The notes: generated by a model from the letters alone, not told the origin. DNA of 64,000 nucleotides from Fodinibius sp052060035 (GCF_052060035.1 NZ_JBPOEA010000004.1:1-64000); one strand, 5' to 3'; counted from the first letter of the stretch, positions 8,133 to 17,370 are shown. A program made the numbers and translations.

Positions 8133-9131
8133 TTATATGGTCATGGGTGATTCGGGATGGCCACCTGCCTCGGGTGAAGAAAAGCTGCCATTCAGAGTCG
8201 GCCCGCCTGCGCCATCCAACAGGGTCTCTGGGATATCGGCTCCGTCGGCGGGAAGGTGCCGAGGAGTCTCCTCCCCGGCACCTTTGGATTGTTCGGCTTC
8301 GTTGTTGAGGAGGGCATCTTGTTGGGGTTGGTCAGACTTTTTCTGCGTTTGAATCTTTTGGGCTACTGCGGTTTTAAAAGCCTCGGTTTGCTCGGGGGTT
8401 AGTTGGCCTTGGCTTCCGGCTCGTTGGGCAAAGAGCCCTGAAATGACGCTAAAAAACAATGGCGCATTTTCTTCCAGCATATCCAGCATGCGGCTTCCGG
8501 CGTCTCTGCCGCCAGCCCGCTGTTCCATTTCCATGCGGAATTTTACCTTTTCGAGTTCTCCGAGCTCTTTTTCGAGAGCTTTGAGGTTACTTCGTTGAAT
8601 TTCTTTGAGTCGGTCAATCTCGTTGCGGTGTGATTCCTTGAGGTCGGCCAACTCTTTCTGGTGAGTGAGCAGGGTCGTGGTTTTATCTTCGGCAAGTTCC
8701 CGCTTCAGATTCATAATCTCATCAACCTGCTGGCGGATCTTGCGGTCCGCATCATGGAGCTCCCCTTCCAGCCGAAGAATACGATTGCTGTAATAGCCTT
8801 CGTCTTTGGTCTCCCTGGAGCCGGTCGGTTGCCCGAACAGGTCAGTAGTTACTTCAGTCTGCTTGTTTGGATCGTCAATCCGGAAATTAATTTCGATATC
8901 ATGGTCGTCGCCGGTATGCAAGGTATAGATGCCGGGCTCCAGACGACACATGGCCTTGGCCACCTTAAAAGGAGAACGAATGTTGAACGGAATATCCTTT
9001 TCGACGTCGATGAAATCATCGGTCCGGCCGGTAATACGCCCGAAAATAGGCACCCCCTCTCGCAGTTCCTGGAGGGTGGTGGCATAATCGCATTGCTGGG
9101 TTTCTAAGGTATTCGGCAAGTGTTCAGGCAT
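8133..9131 (-). CDS. Coiled-coil protein heading the left operon (332 aa)
   Basis: Residues 1-105 look like a beta-rich domain with Gly turns (GRITGRTDDFIDVEKD); residues about 115-210 form a long charged coiled coil of Glu, Lys, Arg and Leu heptads; a short hydrophobic stretch near 225-240 (LFFSVISGLFAQ) follows; the last 90 residues are Gln-, Glu-, Gly- and Pro-rich and probably disordered. It has no recognised family. It is the first gene of the minus-strand operon, and its promoter must lie in the 350-base gap shared with the cassette array. The beta head with a coiled stalk resembles trimeric spike or scaffold proteins, which is only a suggestion. Confidence 0.65.
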   Translation of the reverse strand: MPEHLPNTLETQQCDYATTLQELREGVPIFGRITGRTDDFIDVEKDIPFNIRSPFKVAKAMCRLEPGIYTLHTGDDHDIEINFRIDDPNKQTEVTTDLFGQPTGSRETKDEGYYSNRILRLEGELHDADRKIRQQVDEIMNLKRELAEDKTTTLLTHQKELADLKESHRNEIDRLKEIQRSNLKALEKELGELEKVKFRMEMEQRAGGRDAGSRMLDMLEENAPLFFSVISGLFAQRAGSQGQLTPEQTEAFKTAVAQKIQTQKKSDQPQQDALLNNEAEQSKGAGEETPRHLPADGADIPETLLDGAGGPTLNGSFSSPEAGGHPESPMTI

Positions 9132-9487
9132 CGGGCCAGGCTTGGTTAATATGTCGTGATTGTATCAGTATTGGCAATCACCGATGTCAACGTAACACTA
9201 TTTCAAATCAGGGGAAATACCTCGGGACGGGCTGGAATAACCTGCAATTAACTGCCAAAGCTTGGGACAGGATGGGAAAAGAAGAAACAAGATGTGCTAA
9301 TTTGAGAAAAGATCTTCAAAAAGTGAGGTATATGGATAAATAATATTATATGTAAGTGTTATTTGTATTACATAAAGAGCCCTTGTATGAATAATATATT
9401 GATAAATCCCTTTTAGATAATTTAAAGGTCAGCTTTGCATAGTATATTGACAATGAATAGTATTTAACTCTCTGCACATAAGTTAAG
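9132..9487. promoter_or_regulatory. Divergent intergenic region between left operon and cassette array, with inverted repeat
   Basis: This gene-free stretch shifts from moderate-GC element sequence to AT-rich cassette sequence. It holds an inverted repeat of TATGTAA (9349-9355) and TTACATA (9368-9374) with 12 bases between, a plausible operator. A TTGACA at 9447-9452 has no convincing -10 partner. No attC-type L box is seen before the first cassette joint at 9488, and no coding region is visible. It must contain the promoter of the leftward operon and perhaps a promoter reading into the cassettes. Confidence 0.4.
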
Positions 9488-9494
9488 GTTAGGT
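9488..9494 (+). repeat. 5' recombination joint of cassette array (GTTAGGT)
   Basis: GTTAGGTG at 9488 followed by TTTAAA is the exact reverse complement of the sequence ending cassette 1 at 11160-11173, over 14 bases. This is the expected match between the two ends of a single cassette, so it fixes the left limit of the array. The bases before it do not resemble an attC (no TTATGCGC box). The joint is therefore an attI-like site or a secondary insertion site. Confidence 0.65.
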
Positions 9495-9513
9495 GTTTAA
9501 AGAAACCATATTC

Positions 9514-11172
9514 ATGAATTTGAATCTACAGGTAGTAATTTCATATTCAGATATTTTTGATGATGATCCTCCAGAAATATCTGATTTGCTAAATGGTATA
9601 CCTTCAATTATTGCTATTCAGATTGTTGTACACTACCTAACCCAAATTCACATGGATGAAACTGGATCTGAACAACAATTTGAATTCATTAAACAATGGA
9701 CAGGAAGACAAGATAACGATCTAAAGAAAAAAATTTATCAAGTGTATAAAAGCTACTCCGGACGATTCAATTTTATTAACAATATATCTTGTTTGTTTTT
9801 AGTCCAAGAAATACTAGAGAACTTCAATGACAAGAATTCTCAGGAACTAACTCCTGATCAAGAAATTGATTTATTTAAAGCTTATTTAATCTCTTCAAAA
9901 GAATGGATAGAAAAATCTACAAAATTACTTGATGATGACAGAGAATATCAGGAACCAGATGAGGTGATTGAACTCGTTTTGCCAAGTCAATTACCAATCC
10001 ATGAACTAAAATATTTCAAAGATTTCCGGTTACAATTTTATAAGGCAATAGAATTTTTCAATTTCTGTCAATCAAACAAATTATTTAAAGATATACTGTC
10101 GAAATTTTTAAAGTCTAGAAGCCAAAAAACTTGGGAAGATTATTTAGGCACAATAATTTCTGCTTATATGCAGATGGTTGATCAAGCGTCAAATAGATCC
10201 GTTCTGAAAATTTCTAATGACGAAAAAGCAGATTTTTTCTCTCTTTTGTCATTAGACCCTAATTCATATTCAAAAAAGATAGATTTTCTAAATATTAGAG
10301 AAAGACCAGTACTAAATTTTGATACAGATAAGTATCTTTTTCTAAACTTAAATTTTCTTATAGATAAAATTTTCCAAGGTATTCAGTTTGATATTTTTGA
10401 AGCAATTAAAAGTGAAAAACTTAAAGGAGGAGTCAAGTACAATAATTTCCCAGATTTTAAGTCCCAGTTAAGTGAAGATTTTACCGAAAAGTACCTGTTT
10501 AAAAACTTAGCAGAAGAAATTTTTTGTGAGAATTGTATTCATATACCTGAAGATAAATTCACTGGCCAAGAAATAAATCCTGATTACTACATTAGAAGAA
10601 AAACGAAAGTTTTTTTATTTGAATTCAAAGACATATTGTTTAGTGCTGCCTCAAAAAATTCATACGATATTGCAACTATTCAGCAAGAACTTTTGAAAAA
10701 GCTTGTCGAAAATAACCAAGGGAAACCAAAAGGTATTAAACAACTCTTAAACAATATCGAAGCCCTATCCAATAAGGGGTTACCCAAATCAGATCCATAT
10801 GATTTCTCAAAAGCAAAGTTTTACCCAATTTTAGTAGTCACTGATCGTGTTTTTAATCAGTTTGGATTTAATTACTTAATTAAGAAAGAGTTTGATCAAT
10901 TACTTGAAAAATCAAACATACCGGAGACACACCGTGTGAAAGAACCAGTAATAGTTCTGTTGGATGATTTAATCAAGTTTAAAACACTATTTAAGAATCA
11001 GGAGTTAAAAATTAATTCAATATTTGATTCTTATAATGGTCATACTAATGCTGGTGACCCTTTTAGAATTTTATCATCATTTAGCGACTATCTTCATCAA
11101 AGAGCAAAAGAATATGAAATTACTCCAACTGGATTTATCGAAGAAAAACTTGATACATTTTTAAACACCTAA
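9514..11172 (+). CDS. Cassette 1: large protein with PD-(D/E)XK-like nuclease signature
   Basis: The ATG at 9514 gives 552 residues; an upstream GTG at 9493 lies almost on the cassette joint and is unlikely. The protein is acidic, AT-rich in codon use and has no membrane segment. Around residues 355-372 the pattern PDYY followed by a hydrophobic strand ending FEFKD looks like the Asp...Glu-x-Lys core of restriction-type nucleases. The rest was not recognised. Its TAA stop lies inside the attC R'' box (CCTAAC). It is the first gene of the array. Defence is a possible role given the other cassettes, but nothing else supports it. Confidence 0.6.
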   Translation: MNLNLQVVISYSDIFDDDPPEISDLLNGIPSIIAIQIVVHYLTQIHMDETGSEQQFEFIKQWTGRQDNDLKKKIYQVYKSYSGRFNFINNISCLFLVQEILENFNDKNSQELTPDQEIDLFKAYLISSKEWIEKSTKLLDDDREYQEPDEVIELVLPSQLPIHELKYFKDFRLQFYKAIEFFNFCQSNKLFKDILSKFLKSRSQKTWEDYLGTIISAYMQMVDQASNRSVLKISNDEKADFFSLLSLDPNSYSKKIDFLNIRERPVLNFDTDKYLFLNLNFLIDKIFQGIQFDIFEAIKSEKLKGGVKYNNFPDFKSQLSEDFTEKYLFKNLAEEIFCENCIHIPEDKFTGQEINPDYYIRRKTKVFLFEFKDILFSAASKNSYDIATIQQELLKKLVENNQGKPKGIKQLLNNIEALSNKGLPKSDPYDFSKAKFYPILVVTDRVFNQFGFNYLIKKEFDQLLEKSNIPETHRVKEPVIVLLDDLIKFKTLFKNQELKINSIFDSYNGHTNAGDPFRILSSFSDYLHQRAKEYEITPTGFIEEKLDTFLNT

Positions 11173-11266
11173 CCCGCCTTACCTGGACGCACCTCGCCAA
11201 TTCGCTGCCTTCGTTAGTTGTTGATTTAACATAAATCTGGGCCGGTTATGCGCGATGTCGTTAGGC
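11167..11266 (+). repeat. attC site 1
   Basis: R'' is ACCTAAC at 11167-11173 and R' is GTTAGGC at 11260-11266, separated by an imperfect inverted repeat that includes the GGTTATGCGC L' box. It is about 100 bases, the shortest in the array. Confidence 0.85.
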
Positions 11267-11291
11267 CAATTAATCAATCAGAGAGGTTTAT

Positions 11292-11885
11292 ATGAGTTTA
11301 TCAATTGAGCAAATAACATCAGCAAGAAAAAAAACTTTCAAGAATGCTGAAGAGCTTATAAAAGATTCTGAATTACTTTTTGAAAATGGCTCTTTTGCTA
11401 GGTCACTTTTCTTATCCCAAATTGCTGTGGAAGAATTGGGTAAATACTTAATGATTTGCAGTATTATTACTCAACAAATTAGAAATGATGATATAGATTG
11501 GAGTAAGTTTTGGAAAAGATTTAGAAGTCATATTGAAAAGAGAGGCAATATATACAATTTTGGAATTTTCCTTTCTTTCGAAACTACACCTGAAGAAAAA
11601 AAAGAACAGATAGAAAATTTGGAAGATGACTTAGAAGATTTAGAAAGTGAAAAACTGTCTTCACTGTATACTGACTATACTGATAATGAATTTACTCTTC
11701 CATCAAATTTAATTGATGAAGAAACAGCAGTGGATAAATTAGAAAATGCAAAAGGAGTTTTGGACTTCTTTAGAACAGGTGAAGAGTTATTCAAAGCAGG
11801 TGATATTAAATCAATAGACCCAGAAAAGATAAAACAACTTCATTCAAAGTTAACACAAATTGAAGATGACCAAGAATTGGCCTAA
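11292..11885 (+). CDS. Cassette 2: AbiV-family abortive infection protein
   Basis: The 197-residue helical protein matches the AbiV pattern: an N-terminal Ala/Lys helix (SARKKTFKNAEELI), then SLFLSQIAVEELGKYLMI, the EELGK motif typical of the family. AbiV acts in abortive infection of lactococci by interfering with phage translation. A charged coiled section (about 95-130) follows. There is no signal peptide or membrane helix. The TAA stop is within the attC R'' box, and the first 12 bases of the cassette are complementary to its own end. It is probably an anti-phage gene; activity is not shown by the sequence. Confidence 0.75.
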   Translation: MSLSIEQITSARKKTFKNAEELIKDSELLFENGSFARSLFLSQIAVEELGKYLMICSIITQQIRNDDIDWSKFWKRFRSHIEKRGNIYNFGIFLSFETTPEEKKEQIENLEDDLEDLESEKLSSLYTDYTDNEFTLPSNLIDEETAVDKLENAKGVLDFFRTGEELFKAGDIKSIDPEKIKQLHSKLTQIEDDQELA

Positions 11886-12007
11886 CCCGTCTTTAACTCG
11901 GACAGGTCTCGCCATCTTCTTGCCACCCTTTGGCTTTTTAGCTTCTCGTTCGTTATTTATCAACTCAACATTTTTACGGGCGCACCTTATGCGCAATATC
12001 GTTAGGC
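11880..12007 (+). repeat. attC site 2
   Basis: R'' GCCTAAC at 11880-11886 and R' GTTAGGC at 12001-12007 flank 114 bases with an L' box CCTTATGCGC. The inner part shares long segments with attC sites 6, 9 and 12 (TTTTTAGC, TCGTTC). Confidence 0.9.
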
Positions 12008-12055
12008 ATCTTTCCTAGCTTTACAACTTCTAAATCATAGAGATATAACTAATTT

Positions 12056-13216
12056 ATGAGACCACCTAAGAGTTATTCCATCTTTTTACTATTCATCTCT
12101 ACATGTTTCCTATTTTCTTGTAGCACTAATAGTGATACAAGAATGTATGATGTAACTGTGAATATTCAGCCTTCAGATGGTGGCAATGTTTCCCCTTCAA
12201 CTGACAGCACTTATGAAGAAGGAGAAACAATTACACTCAACGCAACTCCATCAGATGAATATTTATTTAAAAACTGGTCTGGAGATATCGATTCATCTGC
12301 TAATCCGTTAACATTTGATATTGATCAAAATTTAAGTTTATCTGCAAATTTTGAAATAAAACAATATCAACTCAAAGTTAATACAGTTGGGGAAGGTACT
12401 GTTGAGGAAGAAATTGTTAACCAGAAGTCTACTGATTATGATTATGGAACAACTGTCGAATTAACAGCTAATCCTTCAGAAGGATGGCGATTTAATAATT
12501 GGAAAGGTGGTATTGAAGGAAATCAGAATCCTGAACAAATTACTATTGATGAAGAAAAATCAGTAACGGCTGTTTTTGAAGAAGGAGGATATGTCTCTCA
12601 TGGTTATGTAGAAGGGGTAACCCCAAACACAGAAGAAATATTTTCTGAAAGAACCTATCCTACTATTCGTGCAGATTGGGAAGGTGTTGGTGGTGATAAA
12701 CTTTGGACTAAATGGAACCTTGGCGCTATAGCTGCACCAGAAAATGCTACAGATCAAGATCCAGAAAAACGAGGATGGGTTTTCCAATTTAATAGGCTTC
12801 AAGGTTATCACTATGATGGAGATATTGAAGAATCAAATAGGATACCACAGAAAAATTTAGAATCAAGTATTGATGAAGATGTTGAATGGGAAATTTCTAA
12901 TGATCCTTGTCGTCAATTATTAGGTGGTTCATGGCGTTTACCAACACTTGAAGAATGGGATGCTTATTATAATGCATACAAAACTGGCACTTTTAATCCG
13001 GATATTTACCAAGATGATGCTTTTAAATCTCCCCTTCAGATACATAGTCCTTTCCGTGACCGAGGTCGTTGGGGTACCCATGATAATATTGGCGCATATT
13101 GGAGTGCTACACAATTTGGTGATCGTAATGGTAGGTTTTTAAAAGTTCCATCTACTGGAGACATTGATTACACAAGAAAATCAAATTTAATTCTTGTAAG
13201 ATGTATCAAAGATTAA
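12056..13216 (+). CDS. Cassette 3: lipoprotein with two InlB-type B-repeats and a DUF1566-like domain
   Basis: The 386-residue protein has a lipoprotein signal ending LFSC at residue 22. Two divergent InlB B-repeats follow (about 28-105 and 106-175), each with the YxFxNWxGD pattern and an Ala-rich strand. The C-terminal 200 residues contain SWRLPTLEEWDAYY and YWSATQFGD, typical of DUF1566/Lcl C-terminal domains found in fibrobacter-type surface proteins. It is therefore exposed on the outer membrane and probably adhesive or structural. It fills one cassette whose ends match over 13 bases. Confidence 0.75.
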   Translation: MRPPKSYSIFLLFISTCFLFSCSTNSDTRMYDVTVNIQPSDGGNVSPSTDSTYEEGETITLNATPSDEYLFKNWSGDIDSSANPLTFDIDQNLSLSANFEIKQYQLKVNTVGEGTVEEEIVNQKSTDYDYGTTVELTANPSEGWRFNNWKGGIEGNQNPEQITIDEEKSVTAVFEEGGYVSHGYVEGVTPNTEEIFSERTYPTIRADWEGVGGDKLWTKWNLGAIAAPENATDQDPEKRGWVFQFNRLQGYHYDGDIEESNRIPQKNLESSIDEDVEWEISNDPCRQLLGGSWRLPTLEEWDAYYNAYKTGTFNPDIYQDDAFKSPLQIHSPFRDRGRWGTHDNIGAYWSATQFGDRNGRFLKVPSTGDIDYTRKSNLILVRCIKD

Positions 13217-13234
13217 GTTAAAACTTCCAAAGAT

Positions 13235-13359
13235 GCCTAACCCGCGCCTTTAGGGGACGCACCTCGCCCCCTCTTGCCGTTTTGTTTTCTTGGTGCCAAA
13301 TAGTAAACTGGAAATTGAATTAAATACAGTAAGGCCGGTTATGCGCAATGTCGCTAGGT
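13235..13359 (+). repeat. attC site 3 (altered R' box)
   Basis: R'' GCCTAAC at 13235-13241; R' reads GCTAGGT at 13353-13359 where the consensus is GTTRRRY, so the second base of the core is changed. The inner segment from CCGTTTTG to GAAATTGAATTAA is nearly the same as in attC 10. Confidence 0.85.
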
Positions 13360-13398
13360 GGCTAAATAAATTGCTATGAATTTAGGTACATTCAAAAA

Positions 13399-14544
13399 AT
13401 GAATGAGGAAGAGAAATACGTTCTTAAATACTGGATCAGCAAAGAGGAGTTCAATAAAAAAGAGCTCTCTGCTCATCTCGATTCAGCACTAGAAAAAATT
13501 CTACCAAAATTAGATTGTAAAATTTATTTGAACCAGGAATACCTAGTTCTTGAAGTGGTCGGTAATGAAAAAAATATTGATGCTTGCTATGATAAGTTAA
13601 ATCTAAATCGTAACTGGGCCTATAGAGTCCAAGATGACCTCGGTGAAACTTTACGTATAAAATCATATCGCATTTTGGCAGATCTTGAACTGTCTTTCAG
13701 AGAATTTATAAATCGTGCGATGATTGAAGTAGGAGGTTTCAATTGGTGGAACTCATTAATACCTGACAATATCAAAGAAAGAGTTAATCAGGTTGAACAA
13801 AAAACCGATGACAAACAATTAGATAGCCAACACGCGTTAGAGTTCACTCATTTTGATGACCTCGTAAAAATTATAACTGCTGATTTTCAAGAATTATCCG
13901 ATGAAGAAAATATTTCAATAGAAAAACTTTCAGAAATAATTTCTAAATGTTCGACTTTTGAAGAGTTTAAAAATGAGCTGAATGAGAGAAGAGAAGTCAT
14001 CTCAATTTGGGAAAATGTATTCTCAAAATATTTTGAGGACAAAGAAGAATGGCTTGATTTAAGAAAAAAAATTAAAACTGATGTTATTGGGACTAGGCAT
14101 AAAGTCATGCATCACCGAATGCTTAGACTCCATGAAGTTCGTAAATTAAAAGAGTGTAGCGAAGAAGTTAAGAGAGTAATAAAACTAGCAAAACGGGGTC
14201 TAAGCAGGAAGGAATTAAAAGAGGCAAGAGAAAATCTGCAACGTATTGCTGAAACTTTCCAAAAGAGTTTCAATAAAGCTATAACGGATGATTTCATTTC
14301 AACAATGAATGCATTTGAGAGACAACACAAAAAAATAATTGAAGATTTAAGTAATAGTATAAGGATTCCCAATATTTACTCTAATATCCCGAACATTGCT
14401 AATTCAATCGATTGGTCTTCCTTTAATCGTCTTCCTCCATCCCAAAGTGATAAAGGTAAAGATAATACTGATGAAGAAGACAATGGAAAGGATGATTCGG
14501 ATAAAGAGGATTCAGAGGAAAACAGTGGAGATGACAAAGAATGA
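13399..14544 (+). CDS. Cassette 4, gene 1: HEPN-like protein with acidic tail
   Basis: The 381-residue protein is helical and charged. A section near residue 233 reads GTRHKVMHHR after a WLDLRKKI helix; the Arg-x4-His spacing fits the RX4-6H RNase motif of HEPN domains, but the family was not identified. The N-terminus (about 1-100) is a mixed alpha/beta domain. The last 35 residues are nearly all Asp, Glu, Lys, Asn and Ser. It is followed after 26 bases by a second gene in the same cassette, suggesting a two-component unit. Confidence 0.5.
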   Translation: MNEEEKYVLKYWISKEEFNKKELSAHLDSALEKILPKLDCKIYLNQEYLVLEVVGNEKNIDACYDKLNLNRNWAYRVQDDLGETLRIKSYRILADLELSFREFINRAMIEVGGFNWWNSLIPDNIKERVNQVEQKTDDKQLDSQHALEFTHFDDLVKIITADFQELSDEENISIEKLSEIISKCSTFEEFKNELNERREVISIWENVFSKYFEDKEEWLDLRKKIKTDVIGTRHKVMHHRMLRLHEVRKLKECSEEVKRVIKLAKRGLSRKELKEARENLQRIAETFQKSFNKAITDDFISTMNAFERQHKKIIEDLSNSIRIPNIYSNIPNIANSIDWSSFNRLPPSQSDKGKDNTDEEDNGKDDSDKEDSEENSGDDKE

Positions 14545-14570
14545 AAGTTTAAAATTAGTTAGATAATTAG

Positions 14571-15791
14571 ATGATTTATCATCCAATAAATTTTGAAAGA
14601 GTAAAAGCTAAATTCCCTTTAATTACTAATTTATTCGGCAACAATGATCTTAGATCGCAGATCAAAATGTTTAATAAGGTAGTTGAAGCAAAGGAAATCC
14701 AGTTGGGTAGATTTGGTTTCATAAAGGAAATTGATAACAATATTGAGGTTCACTATAAAATTTTAAATATCCTTTCTTATTTGTCTATAGATGACAAGAA
14801 ATTTCCTTTCACAGTTGCAATATCCATTTTCTATCTTGAGTCGCTTTTGAAATCTTTAGACTCAAAAAAATGTAATTTGTCCTCCTTTAAAGAATTGCTG
14901 AGATCACCCTACAGCTATGAAAATCTTTTAGCTGAACTTACAATCGTAGAAGAATTATCCGACATTTCAGATAATTTCTCAGTACACAATCCTAGCAAAA
15001 CAGCATCGAATTCAAATTATGACCTATTTGCTGAAATAGTTGGTAAACGGATCCATACAGATGTAAAATGGTTTGAGTCTTCATTATCCAAGAACAGAGG
15101 TTTAGATATGCCATATATTTTTGAGGACCTAATTGTAAGGGATATAAATGAATGGGTAATGGTCAAACTAAAAAACTATGTCTTCGACGAAGATGACGCG
15201 ATTTTAGCTGCTCGTGAAGTTCTTGATTTATACCAAAATAGAAAGGAAATAAATAGCCGAGAATATTACGTAAGTAATTTAAATAGCTCTTCTAAAAATG
15301 TTATCCGCAGAGGTAATAGTAACAAATTTGTAGAAAGCATCAGCATAATAAATAATCCAGGTGAGCCAACAGTTTCTACGATATGTGGTTTTGACATGAA
15401 TCTTGATATCAAAGATGCAATAGTCGAAAACATTAAAAAAGGTTCGAAACAGATATCCGGAAATACAAATAGCAATGATTACCAAACAATTTTTATCGGG
15501 ACCAATAATTTTCAAGAGTTTCGTGACATTGAAATCTGTTTATATCATAGAAAAAATGATTATGGGGAGAATTGTGGCCTTTTCAAGGAAGGGTTTGAGC
15601 ATCAGCAAGAACTAAGTTCAATTGTATTTTTTTCTATCAACTATTCACAAATGGATCAAGATTCTTACCAAGTTGCCCTTAAATCAAAATATTATCCAAA
15701 TGAACTAAATGAAAAACACTCTGACATGGAGGAAGTTTATAAGTTATTTAATCAAAACCTCCATAATAAAGAGTTTAACTTAAACTATTAG
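14571..15791 (+). CDS. Cassette 4, gene 2: hypothetical protein (406 aa)
   Basis: The product was not recognised. It is soluble, with no signal peptide, a helical N-terminal half and a mixed C-terminal half containing HTDVKWFESS and several short strands. It shares one cassette with the HEPN-like gene upstream, so both move together and may be partners. The start ATG at 14571 lies 26 bases after the first gene. Codon use is AT-rich like the other cassettes. Confidence 0.5.
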   Translation: MIYHPINFERVKAKFPLITNLFGNNDLRSQIKMFNKVVEAKEIQLGRFGFIKEIDNNIEVHYKILNILSYLSIDDKKFPFTVAISIFYLESLLKSLDSKKCNLSSFKELLRSPYSYENLLAELTIVEELSDISDNFSVHNPSKTASNSNYDLFAEIVGKRIHTDVKWFESSLSKNRGLDMPYIFEDLIVRDINEWVMVKLKNYVFDEDDAILAAREVLDLYQNRKEINSREYYVSNLNSSSKNVIRRGNSNKFVESISIINNPGEPTVSTICGFDMNLDIKDAIVENIKKGSKQISGNTNSNDYQTIFIGTNNFQEFRDIEICLYHRKNDYGENCGLFKEGFEHQQELSSIVFFSINYSQMDQDSYQVALKSKYYPNELNEKHSDMEEVYKLFNQNLHNKEFNLNY

Positions 15792-15795
15792 GGCC

Positions 15796-15925
15796 ACCTA
15801 ACCAGCGCATTTCAAGCGGACAGGCCTCGCCTAATCTTGCCAACCTCTCTTTTTATAATTACTCTTTCATTTTGTAATTAATTCCACATTCTAGCGCCTG
15901 TAGTTTATGCGCCAGGTCGTTAGTG
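15796..15925 (+). repeat. attC site 4
   Basis: R'' ACCTAAC at 15796-15802; L'' GCGCATTT and L' TTATGCGC are well-paired; R' GTTAGTG at 15919-15925. Its internal sequence closely resembles attC 5. Confidence 0.9.
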
Positions 15926-15962
15926 GGCTTAACTAATATCTAATTTTTAACTTCTTGAATAT

Positions 15963-16385
15963 ATGCGGAAGCATCTTGTTGACTTATTATTTGAAGAATT
16001 CAAACAAATGAGGTTCTTCAGAAAACTCGAAGAGCAAGGGATTACTTTTAGAGATTTTCGCCAAATCAATAATTGGGATATTGTATGTGATATTATAGGT
16101 ATTCCTGAAGACAATACTTTGGAATATGATTTTGATTATATCAATAGTGGCGGAGAAGTAAGAGATGAATCAAAAAAGAAGCCCGACGATAATATGTTTT
16201 GTAGAGACAAATATTTCGGGCATTACATTGAAACAATTGATGAAGTATCAGAAGAGCAGAACATTATTGCTACTGATAATGGTCTAAAAGTTGAAAACGA
16301 AATTGATGAAGAAAAAATAAAAAAAGCTTTAGGCAAACATGTTGACTGGTTATACAAAGAAGCTGAAGATTTAAATAACAATTAA
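15963..16385 (+). CDS. Cassette 5: small acidic hypothetical protein (140 aa)
   Basis: No family was recognised. The protein starts with a helical, basic section (LLFEEFKQMRFFRKLEEQG), then becomes strongly acidic, with a long Asp/Glu-rich C-terminal half. It has no signal peptide or membrane helix. It is alone in its cassette, and the cassette ends are complementary (GTTAGTGGGCT). Toxin, antitoxin or inhibitor roles are possible for such small acidic cassette products; none is shown. Confidence 0.45.
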   Translation: MRKHLVDLLFEEFKQMRFFRKLEEQGITFRDFRQINNWDIVCDIIGIPEDNTLEYDFDYINSGGEVRDESKKKPDDNMFCRDKYFGHYIETIDEVSEEQNIIATDNGLKVENEIDEEKIKKALGKHVDWLYKEAEDLNNN

Positions 16386-16405
16386 AATAAATGGTGTTGA
16401 CAGCC

Positions 16406-16534
16406 CACTAACCTGCGCATTTAAGCGGACAGGCCTCGCCAATTCTTGCCAGCCTCACTTTTTATAGTTAACCTTTTATTTGTAAATAATTTCAACACGT
16501 TGGCGCCTACACCTTATGCGCAATGTCGATATAG
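16406..16534 (+). repeat. attC site 5 (degenerate R' box)
   Basis: R'' ends CACTAAC at 16412; L'' TGCGCATTT and L' TTATGCGCAA are intact. R' reads GATATAG at 16528-16534; the next cassette's own end (CCTATAAC) shows that GTTATAG was expected, so one core base is mutated. Confidence 0.8.
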
Positions 16535-16566
16535 GAACCTGTTGAACATAGTTTAAAAATATTTCA

Positions 16567-17325
16567 ATGGACGATTCAGCCACACCTTTGTTGATGTTAT
16601 TAGTGATAATTGGTTTTGTTTGGCTAATTCCACTAATGCGTAAAAAAATAATGAACCTATTTAGAGGTTGGTTTGGTGAAAAAAAGACTACTTTCTATCT
16701 CTGGCTATCACTCAATTCAAAAGTTTACCGAAGATTTCATGATGTCATCATTAAATCAAAAAACGGTACAACTCAAATTGACCACCTTCTTGTATCACCA
16801 TATGGACTGTTCATAGTAGAAACAAAGAATAGGAAAGGTTGGATATTTGGATTTGAGGATCAACAAAGATGGACGCAGTCACTATATGGGGATAATTATT
16901 CTTTTCAGAACCCAATAAGGCAAACCTTTAGACAAAAAAAGATTCTATCAGAATTTTTGGGTGTTAATGAATCAATCATACATACTGTTATTTACTTCGT
17001 CGGCAATTGTAAATTTAAAACACAATTGCCAGATAATGTGATAAAGTCCCGGCTAGGTAAATATATTAAACAGTTTAAGGATCGAGTTCTTCCACCTGAA
17101 GAAATTGATCGGATAGTTGATGAAATTGAATACTTCGTATCTGAGTCTTCATTAACCACTAGAGATCATGTACAATCATTGCGTGAAAGGCATAATTCAA
17201 CAACAGTTTGCCCGAAATGCGGTTCGAAGCTAGTTGAGAGAACAGCAAAAAAAGGTCCTAATGCTGGCACGAAATTTTTAGGATGCGAAAACTTTCCGCA
17301 ATGTCGATTCACAAAGGACTTATAA
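16567..17325 (+). CDS. Cassette 6: NERD-domain nuclease-related protein with topoisomerase-type zinc finger
   Basis: The 252-residue protein has one N-terminal membrane helix (about 8-26). A NERD domain spans about 35-150, with QIDHLLVSPYGLFIVETKN holding the Asp...Glu-x-Lys nuclease core. The C-terminal 40 residues form a C4 zinc finger of the topoisomerase type (CPKCGSKL...FLGCENFPQC). Membrane-anchored NERD-zinc finger proteins are common in bacteria and are thought to cleave or bind DNA. Its stop lies about 65 bases before the attC, unlike cassettes where the stop is inside R''. Confidence 0.8.
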   Translation: MDDSATPLLMLLVIIGFVWLIPLMRKKIMNLFRGWFGEKKTTFYLWLSLNSKVYRRFHDVIIKSKNGTTQIDHLLVSPYGLFIVETKNRKGWIFGFEDQQRWTQSLYGDNYSFQNPIRQTFRQKKILSEFLGVNESIIHTVIYFVGNCKFKTQLPDNVIKSRLGKYIKQFKDRVLPPEEIDRIVDEIEYFVSESSLTTRDHVQSLRERHNSTTVCPKCGSKLVERTAKKGPNAGTKFLGCENFPQCRFTKDL

Positions 17326-17370
17326 CAGAAACTAAGCTACATTAAAACGCATTTAGCTGGACATCTAATT
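17319..17370 (+). repeat. Possible partial attC remnant
   Basis: CTTATAAC overlaps the end of the NERD gene, and ACGCATTTAGCTGGACAT follows at about 17347-17364, resembling the L'' arm and adjacent bases of attC 4 and 5. No matching right half is seen before the full attC begins at 17392. Confidence 0.35.
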
